Part shown: in pieces, positions 11,200 through 20,326 of the stretch
Layout of the letters: each line of letters starts with the position of its first letter
How positions within the stretch are numbered: position 1 is the stretch's first letter
From: Tricholomella constricta
Lineage: Eukaryota > Basidiomycota > Agaricomycetes > Agaricales > Lyophyllaceae
DNA length: 64,000 nucleotides
Direction of reading: 5' to 3'
Assembly: GCA_013368375.1 (NCBI GenBank)
Contig: JAACJP010000023.1
Location: 434,001-498,000 of the forward strand
Notes under the pieces: generated by a model
Seen by the model: only the letters and a program-made list of their open reading frames with translations
Database searches by the model: none
What the model was told of the DNA's origin: nothing
Program-made: the position numbers and the translations under genes

Positions 11200-12155
11200 A
11201 TGGAGGACTCGGACGACGAGATTGTCAGCGTGCTACCCATACATTATTCAACTGGGCATTCTCCGGATATTCAAATTCATCAATTTCCACTGTTAACGCG
11301 CCCTTTGCAAGCGCCTCCTTCAGCAGTTCTGAGCGGAAAACGCATCACTGCCCGTATGAAACCTCAGGTCCGCAGATTAGAGGTTCATGTTCCAGCCGAC
11401 ACGCGCCCCGAAGTCTGGAATGCGGAACGCACCAAAGAGCTGGGAGCAGCTCGGGCGGAGGATGATCGCGAAAAGAACCAAGAACCGAAAGGCAAGGAGC
11501 GAGACGGAGAGGAACCGCGGCTGAGCGAAATTCGTATGCAGAGTGAAGAAGTTCCTCAGAAAGGTACTTATATGTTGGGGGTAGTTCGAGATGGTGCGCC
11601 ATTTTTGCTCTCGCGTTTATTTCTTTTTCTAAAAGCCCAGAACCAGGCCACCTTCACCTTCATCCAATTAGTCGAACGCATCAATTCCGACCTACTCTAA
11701 CGTACTTGGACATGTTATCGCGAAAAAACAAGAGAATTCGAACTGGAGACGACTCTGACTCTGACGATGGACCGCCTCCAGATCCTGACGAACCGGCGCC
11801 CGCCCCCCTCGCCAAAAAGGAGAAAAAGCCCACGGGAGAGACTCGGGAGGTTCAGGTCACGGCACGCAAAGCTGACGACAAGGCTGGCGGTCAATTACAA
11901 GGAGGTCTGTCAGTGGTCAGGAGAGAAATGCTTCAGGCCATCCGAAGTGAGGAAGACGAGGACTGGCAAGATCTCCAGTTTTACGATGTCATGGTATGTA
12001 GATCTCGTTGTGATTCATTTCCTTTATCTAAAAATCACACCGTTAAGACCGCCGAGTCTGGAGGATCATTCGAGGGCGTATTTTCCCAAAGTGACGACGT
12101 ACTAGAATGCAAAACAGATATCACTACATTTCTGAAAGAAATACAGGGATTGTAG
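11200..12155 (+). CDS. RPC37: RNA polymerase III subunit RPC37/RPC5 (Sin-like family)
   Basis: TFIIF-like subunit of RNA polymerase III that pairs with Rpc53 and acts in initiation and termination. ATG at 11200, with the acidic start MEDSDDEIVSVLPIHYSTG. The dimerisation-domain signature is visible: HQFPLLTRPLQAPPSAV, ITARMKPQVRRLEVHVPADT, LSEIRMQSEEVPQKGTYMLG and VVRDG. After an intron near 11590-11660 the frame resumes as HQFRPTLTYLDMLSR and passes into an acidic Pro-rich linker (DDSDSDDGPPPDPDEPAPAP). Then come TREVQVTARK and RREMLQAIRSEEDEDWQDLQ. The last intron begins with GTATGTAG near 11996, and the end is FLKEIQGL. Length of about 270 residues is usual for fungal RPC37. A small gap of 185 bp separates it from the next plus-strand gene. 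Confidence 0.85.
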
Positions 12156-12340
12156 GAAAGACACATCCTTGATTCTGGCATCTGCAGCTCTGGGCGCCTG
12201 ACTCGGATGGTGCAGCCCAAAGCTTTTTGAAGTTGTGAGGGCCACTTCATTTCAGCATGTGACATCTAAGTCACGACGCGTCTCTAGCTTCGATTAATTA
12301 ACGCTTGCCCACTGTCTTTTCGAATTCTCATCCGACCGCA

Positions 12341-15257
12341 ATGCAGAGCGATAGCGCAACTGAATCCGACGATGAATCCTCCATTGGAGTAAACGATGTG
12401 GAGAGAAACTCTACTCATTTCTCTTTCCAAATCATGGAACGAGATGTTCAGGACGAAAGGCTGCTCCATGAAGCAACTCTCGAGGCGCTTGAAAAGATCA
12501 CACTTTTTGATCTACCTGCTGTTCAACGAGTAAGTATTATCTCTTCTTATCAGAGCCAAATCTCATTGTTTATTAGGACTCCAGTCTTCACCAGGATATC
12601 CTTAGCGCCTCTGATGACATTCTTTATTTTTTAGACCGCGGATGCGCTCGCGTTGTTGATGACGTTAACGCCGTTGATGATCTTTTCCTTCTCCATCGCT
12701 TAGGTGTGTTGAAGGCATCTTTTACTCCAGCATTGCCTTACTCGAGGCAGTGAATGTCAAGTTTCTATCAATTCTTTTCCGCCACCGTAAAACATCCCGT
12801 GTGATAGCGGCAAAGGCAACCACTCCTAACGCCGCTACGACGATCGTTTGCTGGGTGGACGTTGTGCTGGCGAAACTGAGCATGTTCATCCTACACGTTG
12901 CCGGTGGATTTTCTCGTCATCCTCTGGCACCTTGTTCCGAATTCATACAATATCAAAGAGAAGAGGATTGCGTAAAAGCAGCCACCCAGATGCCTGGTAG
13001 CTTTGTTTTTTGTGCCAGATGCAAAAGTGCGCTGATATAGGTCTTAGAAAAATGGGAATCTGTCATTGACGTGATTGGATCGAATAAAACGTCGCCTGCA
13101 GCTATACGCCTCGCAACTCGACTGGTGTTCGCGGCCTACGTGATGGCTCCCCAGTTGAATGGTAACAAACATTGGGTTGATCCAGAGTGCGTCTTTGAGT
13201 CCTCGGATTTCCCCCATTCACAATTAGGAGTTTGAAGTGTCCGACCAGAGGATGTCATGGTGGCTATACTTCGTAATGCCCATCATAAGCCATTGAATGG
13301 ATTCTGCGGTGACCATTCCATGCCAATTCATGATGAAGAAGACAGAGCGAACTACGCCATGATTGTTTCTATTTTCTCGGTCGGACCTGCGCTTAATGAT
13401 ATATTTTCCTGGGATTTAATTTTCTCTTTTCAGGCTTGTCAGGTGGCGAAGGGAGGATGCTCAGCCGATCTACCCCAGTTTCCACTGAGAATACAGGGTA
13501 TGGGTTACCTGCTGACCATGATACAGATTAGTTTGCACGGGGAGGTTGGGTCCTGTGGCCAGAACATAATCCCTTACGAAGATCTTGATCTTGCACAAAC
13601 CATTCTTGTGAGATGGGGAGTTTTAGTTCCATGGTCTTGGGAGGCGTGGAATGATCAGCGGATCGCGCACGTCGAGTGTATTGCTGATCTGGTGAGCCCT
13701 CTCATTTCGTAGAATATATCAGAAACTTAAGGCAGTAGACGATAGCTTGGCTTTACCACCTCAACTCGCCTTTCTGCGTGGGATCTTCTCTCGATTGCCT
13801 GGCCCAATTCACTGTTTATTTACACTCTACGATATCAAACAACGACTCGCGTTTTGGCGCCATCATCCTGGTAGAAACCGCGGTCCTGGTTGGTGAATAT
13901 CACTGAACATCTTCATCTCCAGCAAATACTACATCGATTCAGAATGCGGCTACAAGAGGCTCATACCTCGGACACGCGGATGGACCTCTCCCTCGGCCTT
14001 GCCGTTGTGCTCCAGAAGTCATGTTCAGCAACTATTCAACTCCTTCGTTCGACTCTAGAGTATCCTAGTGCTGATATAGATGCAATTGTGCAATCAGTCT
14101 GTCGCTCACTTGTTGCCCTATTCTGCCTTTTAGGAGATGAAGAACAAGACCTGAACAGTAAGCCAGTAATTGAGTTATCGGTCCCTTATCTGAAAATACC
14201 TCTAGCCAAAGACATCATCTTGGAAGCGCTTACACTGGTGTCTCCTACAATTCTAGGCTCAACTTTCCAAGTCCTCCGATTAGACAGTCACCTTCAGATT
14301 GACGCAAAAGTCAACGAAAGTGAGCGTAGATTTTGAATCATTCAACGCGGCTTGACCACCATTGTGCACAGGCATTGCAAAATGTAACCGGTATGTCTCT
14401 ACTTTACACCATCTCTGTCTTGCTAACCTACCTATCAAGGCAATTCACTATGATCAGAGAAAACCCTGGCTCATCAACACTTACGCAATACCTTCTTACT
14501 GTGAAAAGCACGCTGAGTTTTCTAGCATTGATGTGGCATTACGAGATTGAAAGCTGTATCGCACCCCGACCCGTATCACTGCTCCTTTCGACGACTATGA
14601 CTATCGTACAATCATTAAAGCACTCCTACCATCTCCCTGGCGTACGCGACGCCCTTTTGACTGCTGTTTCCGTCTCTGGTGGCGCCTGCGAAATAGATGA
14701 AGAGATGTTTTCGGTTCTTGCTATACAATCGGAGTGCAGCAATTTCATCGCAGCATGTACGTCAATGACTGCGGCGGTCGTGATTGTAGTCTCACACATT
14801 GACGCTTTCAGCGGCATATTCCCACCGCATCATGGCGACGGAAGAGAACCATGACCCTCTCTTGCTAGCCGAGACCTGGAATTACTTACGAGATGTCCTC
14901 TTGTTGATCATTAGCCGTCGTTGTGCGGAAGATGATGAGGCTCTCGCACTGTTGGTCTCCCCAATAATTTGCACAGCAATGACGAAGATTGCTCAAACTA
15001 CCTCGCCGGCAGGTAAGTCTTATACCTAAAATACAAATAAATCACTGAGAGGTAGAAGCCGGTCTCATACTCACGTCCCCTTGGACGATGAGCTTGTGCT
15101 CAGAACTACAATCAATAACTGCTAATAAAAACCCACCAGAAGCGCGGTATTTTGCTTCCCTTCAAGAGAGACTCGCTCAAGCTGGGACAATGCTATTAGA
15201 CCAGGTAACGGAAAATAAATCCTGCAGCCTTGTTTACTGAATGCCCAGACTAGATAA
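12341..15257 (+). CDS. Large all-helical protein of unknown function
   Basis: No family recognised. The first ATG is at 12341 (MQSDSATESDDESSIGVNDV). Coding blocks are separated by many short introns, and their frames change often, so the exon chain is approximate. Recognisable blocks are ERLLHEATLEALEKITLFDL, KWESVIDVIGSNKTSPAAIR, LATRLVFAAYVMAPQLNGNK, YEDLDLAQTILVRWGVLVPW, MDLSLGLAVVLQKSCSATIQ, VCRSLVALFCLLGDEEQDLN, AETWNYLRDVLLLIISRRCA and EARYFASLQERLAQAGTMLL. Nearly every block is amphipathic helix, as in HEAT- or ARM-like solenoids, but no repeat signature is clear. The last exon appears to be only ACT AGA TAA after the acceptor at 15248, giving the end LLDQTR. Expected length is 750 to 850 residues. 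Fast evolution and lineage restriction are inferred from lack of recognition. Confidence 0.55.
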
Positions 15258-15261
15258 CTTG

Positions 15262-15473
15262 GAAGCTTGAGCGATCCTCGCTATTGAAGGCGTGCCATTT
15301 GTGGTTTTCTTCTTGTTATTTCGGTGAATTAACATTTGTCGTAGGAAATCCACGGGTTCGATGCTCGTCTGAAGCTCGAGCGATCGCCGCTGAAGGCGTG
15401 CCACTTGTGTTTCTCTTTTTAATCCGCTTAATTGACAGTTGTCATAGGAAAGCCATGGATTCGAATCTCGTCT
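15262..15473. repeat. Imperfect head-to-tail tandem duplication, two copies of about 105 bp
   Basis: Copy 1 is 15262-15370 and copy 2 is 15371-15473. Both start GAAGCT(T/C)GAGCGATC, share GAAGGCGTGCCA(T/C)TTGTG, and end with TAGGAAA..CCA.GG.TTCGA..CTCGTCT. The middle third is diverged. They lie just after the stop of the helical-protein gene. Each copy ends in a TTCGA motif inside a stem-capable sequence, recalling a tRNA T-arm, but no full cloverleaf forms. See findings. Confidence 0.75.
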
Positions 15474-16900
15474 GGTATTCTGCTACGCCTCAACGGGTTC
15501 TCGGCTCGTATTGGTTCCTCAAATATAGTGATGAAGATGTAATAGATATTCTCCTCCGTATCACCGACGTGTTTCCGCTGTTCGGGAGTCCGAGGAAGCC
15601 TGAATTTCCGTGTAGCTCGATGTATGGCAAGTGACGAGTGGAGCAGCCCCGATATGCCTTCGCCTGTAGACATTTTGCAGCGCGTTGCTTCCGGTGGAAG
15701 CCCACAGACTCCCAGGTGACCCAATGCCAAGGATGAGACTATTCTGGATTGTGAGTCTGTGAAGTGGCATGTGTGTGTATATCCAGGTCCACAAGTTCTG
15801 GCTGCGCCAGTGATGACACGAAATTATCCGCAACTCCATCATTTTGCCCTGGGCACCCAACTTCCATGCTCACGACCTACCAGAGAGTTGCCCATCGGCA
15901 TGGGGTCCTGAAGTTCTTACGTGACAGCGTGAAATAGACGCAACATAACAGTGCAAAAGATTATCTTCCTACGTCAGAACTGTCGTCGATAAGTGCAAAA
16001 GAGCAACAGCTCATATACCTGATGCTCATAAGCAAGGGCATAGAGATTAGGTTAGAGATGGGCATGTGGCGTATGTCACTGCACCTGAGACCTGAGGCCT
16101 GAGGGTTCACGGGCAGTAGGAATACGTGATCTGCAGTACCAGAGCCAGAAATAGATGACAAACAAGTTCCCGGAAAGCAACCGAGCGATTGGGGTATGAG
16201 CTCGGTCTGAACCCTTAGCATCGGGCCACCATTCCACGTCGAAGTGGATGCGAGCTTGATCGTCAAAACGCCTGCTTGGGAGGTGCGCAGGAAAGTAAAG
16301 CCTTTTGCGTCTATCGGTACAATCAACTCGCAGTGTTGTGATCTCAAGTTCAACCAGAACGACGCCTTTTCACCTAATCAAAATTTTCAGAACACAAAGA
16401 TGGGATGATCAATCTATTGCTCTTATATGGACGTTTTCCCTAAACCCGTATCAGCAGGAGAAATGTACGTGAAGGGTTTTTATCTGTAAACTATGCACTG
16501 ACGAACATGGTTACTTTAGCCCCAAGTGTCAAAGTCAGCTGCCGTGCTCAGGAGGTAAGCAGTGTGAATCGATAACATGTGTCGTACTTTTGAAGTCGAG
16601 CTGTAGTTGTTGAACGTGCTTTGCTTATTCTTCCTCAAACAAGGTAGATTGTCGCATCAAACATGTCCACATCCCTGTGCATTGCCTCGTTTGCGTCAAG
16701 GGGAAAACGTCGGACCGACGTGGAACCGGTGATCAACATGCAACGAACACGGAGGCTACTGTAATACCAAAATTCTTGAGTGTCATTAATACGTGACCCG
16801 GATGAAAGAGTCACGTGGTATTCCAGAAGTCGATAGTCTCCCTTTTCGCGCTCTTGCGCTGGTTTCAAGAAAACTCCCATCCCGCCCTTGTGTTCTGCAT
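15474..16900. other. Long intergenic stretch with weak minus-strand open frames
   Basis: About 1.4 kb without a supported gene. On the minus strand, an open frame at 15961-16353 (starting MNLRSQHCELIVPIDAKGFT) and protein-like bits near 15780-15870 (VSSLAQPELVDLDIHTHATS) could be exons of an unrecognised gene. They do not join convincingly and match no family I know. Nothing else was seen. Confidence 0.35.
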
Positions 16901-18138
16901 ATGGCTTCATTTCGTCCGCCAAATCATCGTCGTCGCTCCCACTCCGCGTCCCCGTCGTCTCCAACAGCCCGCTCCCCAGATAAATCCTGGCGCGCTGCTA
17001 CCAAGAGAGCGTATCCACACCATGCGATTTCCGTGAAGGACGCGTCGTCGCCGGCAAAATGGGATGTAGATGTTTGGAGAAGGGGTAAACGAAGACGCCA
17101 GGATATACCCGTCAGCATTTTAGCGCCGCAGGCTGAAAACTGTACTGAGAAACTCTTCCATAGGATATACCTCCTTTTGTCCTCGGTGACAGGCACGCCG
17201 CCGCCGCCTCGCCTAACCCCTCGTTTGCCACGAAATCCTCTGATTTTCATTTCTTTCCTCGGAGAGAGGGTGATAGTAAAAAAAGGCCGCGAAGGTCGAA
17301 TCAGCCGTCCGAGAGTCGTTCGATGGATTTAGACGATGTCGAGCACAGCGATCTCACCAGCCTCTCGCATCTTCGATCGAGTGCATTTTGGGAATTGCAT
17401 CGTAGCATCACGGAGAATGGCGAGGGATTCGTGAGACGTATGCGCGACTACGAACACTCTCGATCGAGGTCGGATATTTATTTGAAGGCCAAGGAGGCTC
17501 AGAAACGAGGTCGTAAACAATCCTCCGTTGCAGCTTCAGCTGCATCGCGCAAATTCAAGTTTTTGCGTCATGAATCCGGCGATCAAGAAAACGACGACGA
17601 TGATGATGTCCAGATTTTTGCGGGAGAGCTTCCCCGAATATCACTACCCGGGAGCCCCTGCTTCAAAAGCCGGTCCATGTCGCTTGATTTAATGGACGAG
17701 GACACGAGAGACTACGACTTGACCACATTTGCCAACGAACGATGCTCCTCGCCAGGCGCGACTTGTGACTCGAACTCTTCTATATATCACTCTGACGACG
17801 AGCACTTGGAATCCTCCGGCACGACGTCACCCCTTAGCCAATCATTATTCTCCTCCTCTCCGCCGCACCCATATGCGACATCGTTTGCTTCCGATACACA
17901 CACCGACTGTATGAGCTCATCAGCAGTCTCGCTTCCCCTGCCACCGCTCTCGCCACCCGAATCTTTGTCCTCACTACGGGTCATCACACCATCAACGTCA
18001 CGGTCAGAAAAAGCAATAGCTGCGCTCAGTCTCGCTATGGCCAATGGAGCAGGGGGGATATCGGATTACGAAGCTCTCCTTGCGATGCAGAATCCCCCGG
18101 CACTGGATGGCTGCGAAATAGGGGAGTTGTGGCACTAG
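16901..18138 (+). CDS. Ser-rich acidic protein of unknown function
   Basis: Not assigned. The main open frame runs to the TAG at 18138 and contains MDLDDVEHSDLTSLSHLRSS at 17323, but coding-like sequence in the same frame extends upstream to about 17164 (FATKSSDFHFFPRREGDSKK). A separate first exon probably starts at ATG 16901 (MASFRPPNHRRRSHSASPSS). One frame-consistent join uses a GT at 17033 and an AG at 17163, but this is not certain. Order of features: basic Ser/Arg-rich N-terminus; a helical conserved-looking block (FWELHRSITENGEGFVRRMR; IYLKAKEAQKRGRK); an acidic run (DQENDDDDDVQIF); a long Ser/Pro-rich low-complexity part; and a short C-terminal helix (SEKAIAALSLAMANG). Probably nuclear. 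The stop lies only 38 bp from the stop of the convergent gene. Confidence 0.6.
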
Positions 18139-18176
18139 AAAGGACATTTTTGTGGATTAATGATATCTTAATTGTA

Positions 18177-18677
18177 TTATATAAGAAAATTAGCAGACCA
18201 ATGTAGCTTATCCTGGAGGGTCTCGACCAAGCGCTCCATCTGCAGGCGCTTTTGCAGTTCAGCCAGATGGCTCTCTTCGGCGTTCCGCCGCGCCTTTCTC
18301 TCCAGCTCCAGACACTCTTTCATTCCTGCTTGATCTCGTTAGTCGCCACCCACTCTTCAATATCTCAGCAACCTACGCGTGATCAGCTGCTTGCACCCCA
18401 CCCCGCTCTCTGCACAGACATGACTAGCTGCACCTGCTTCATCCAGCTGCAGCCGGTCCAATCCACGCTCCAGATTCTCTTCTTCGTCGTCAGCGGTCTG
18501 AAAAGAATTTATTCTGGCGCGCTTCACGGGCCGGTACAGGGAGGATGCATCATGCCCGGAACCAGAGTAGAGAGTGTGGCTCCTCGCGTGGGTCACGGAC
18601 GGGGGTTCGGAATGGATCCTCCGGACAAGCGGGCTCCTTCTCTTGCTTGTTTTCGTTCCGAGTGGTTCGAACGTCAT
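18177..18677 (-). CDS. Small protein with C-terminal coiled coil, unknown function
   Basis: Two exons, 18377-18677 and 18177-18325, joined by a clean GTAGGT..CAG intron. The first true ATG is 18677 (MTFEPLGTKTSKRRSP). The N-terminal half is basic and Ser-rich with a possible nuclear signal (YRPVKRARIN), followed by an acidic helix (ADDEEENLERGLDRLQLDE). The spliced C-terminus is a continuous charged helix (MKECLELERKARRNAEESHL; LAELQKRLQMERLVETLQDK) likely to form a coiled coil. About 150 residues. No family recognised. Convergent with the gene ending at 18138. Confidence 0.6.
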
Positions 18678-19409
18678 GTTCTCGTTCACTAATAGCCGAG
18701 CAAGATAGCGTGAGTTCGATTCCCGTTCCGTGTACTCTGCACTGACATGTACTTGACACCGAACGGAATTTCCGCTTCTTTTCTGTATGCGCGGAGGGTG
18801 GGGTCACCGGAGTGACTGGATGATGTCTCGACCGTTCTGAATGACAGCTGGCTATGAGTGACATGTAAACCCAAAAAGTGAGGCACACTTGCTACTTCCG
18901 CTCTTCAACGGTGTACGCAGAACGCAATCTATCGCTTTCTTTGAGTCGCAGTCAGAAAAGCCTAAGAATCTATACGAACCCATCAACGTCGTCTTGGGGC
19001 GTCGACGTTGCGTGCTGAGCGGAACTGTAGCCGCTGGGTCGGCTTTCATGGACAGGCAGACGATTTACAGGTACGGACCTCTCTCAGTATCAGTTTGCTG
19101 GCAAAGAACGGCGTCGGCCATGGTCTGGTTGGAAAGGATTGCTGCTCTGTGAGCTGCTTGTGGCCGTTAGCTGTCAAGGGTGGATTATGGGTTTTCCAAG
19201 CATCAGTATTCAAAGGATTCGCGTCCCTTAGTGCGCCAATCATTTATGGACGTAAAATAAAGGTGCCGGCTTCTCAGTGAAGTTTAGGCCAGGCTTGGTT
19301 AGATGAAACGTATATATTAAGGAAGTAGGTACAAGGGTATGTTACAAGTGTTCGCCGTGTATACAAAAAAGATTGTATATAGTGGGTATCTGGTACGGGA
19401 CGTCCTAAT
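18678..19409. other. Intergenic between two minus-strand genes
   Basis: About 730 bp holding the upstream region of the coiled-coil gene and the 3' region of the J-domain gene. A GAGTTCGATTCCC box resembling a tRNA B box occurs near 18708-18720, but no cloverleaf could be built around it. No other feature was seen. Confidence 0.45.
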
Positions 19410-20247
19410 CTACAGAGCAGAACCGAGAACCTTCATAGCCAACGCCCGTAGAATCTGAAAAAATGATAGTGAGCTCATCATAAGCGAAGGAAAAAAAAGA
19501 AGATCACCTCCGCCTTCTGACTACCACCAAGCTGGCTGAAGACCGCAGCGACGCTCTTCCCCTTAGCATCTCTTACGGCACCAAGACGGTTCCCGGCATA
19601 CGCTCCGAGCATAAGACCAGGAAGGTTCGCGACGATGAAGCCAATTCCACCGCCACAGACTGCTCCAAAGTAGCTCCACCATGGTGCGTGCCGTTCTACC
19701 TCTGGTCGAAGTAGCTGAAATCACATCGTCAAGACAAGTCAAGGTCGTTATCTGAACCACGTACCTCCTCGAACACGTCAGCAAACACGCCTTCAGCGTC
19801 GGGACGTTCTCCTTGGTCTGCCGGGGTCCCTGTCCCGGCGAACATGCCAGCAAATTGCGAAAAGAAACTGCTAGATGAATTTGGGTCGTTCGTGCGAGAG
19901 GTAGATGGCCGCGAGGCATATAGTAGGTCGTATTCTTTCCTCCGTTTGGTGTCGGATAGGACATAGTACGCATCTGCCACGGCCTGGGATTGTGATTGAA
20001 TAGGAGCACATGGGGTGTGGGTAGAGCCGTACCTGGAACCTTTCAGTCGCCCTCTTTTTCTCGGCAGGACTGGCATTTGCCAGTCTGTCTGGGTGTGTCC
20101 TGCAAGGAAGTTTTGGAGTGGATTGAGAAGAAGGCGCGGATAAGAGACTGACCTTAGAGATTCTCGCTTGTAGGCCTGGCGGATGTCGTCTTGTGTTGCA
20201 GTCTTTTGAATATTGAGTAATTGATAATAGTCTGGAAAGGTGGACAT
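19410..20247 (-). CDS. J-domain (DnaJ/Hsp40) co-chaperone with glycine-rich C-terminal hydrophobic segment
   Basis: Hsp70 co-chaperone of the type III class (J domain without zinc finger). The ATG at 20247 gives MSTFPDYYQLLNIQKTATQD, helix II DDIRQAYKRESLR, an intron, then the HPD motif in THPDRLANASP. A second intron precedes helix III-IV, AVADAYYVLSDTKRRKEYDL. A Ser/Gly-rich linker with Phe (SSSSSFFSQFAGMFAGTG) leads to the last exon: RPEVERHAPWWSYFGAVCGG, then a Gly-rich hydrophobic stretch (GIGFIVANLPGLMLGAYAGN) that could insert in a membrane. It ends GGSQKAEILRALAMKVLGSAL, shown here in overlapping parts with the stop at 19410. Similar fungal proteins are uncharacterised J proteins. The Hsp70 partner and organelle are unknown. 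Confidence 0.82.
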
Positions 20248-20326
20248 GGTCGTCGCAAGTCAAGGCGTGAGATGATGTCATTGCATGTTTTTACAATACA
20301 CGACTTTAGAACTACTCATACACATT

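Noticed and set aside
16635..16964. Minus-strand open frame of 109 codons (METTGTRSGSDDDDLADEMK)
   Set aside because: Acidic N-terminus is antisense to the basic Ser/Arg-rich first exon of the gene starting at 16901. No independent support.
18660..18735. tRNA-like motifs (GAGTGGTTCGAACG and GAGTTCGATTCCC) resembling A and B boxes
   Set aside because: I could not form an acceptor stem, anticodon arm or fully paired T stem around them, and the first motif lies at the start of the coiled-coil gene. Not called as a tRNA.
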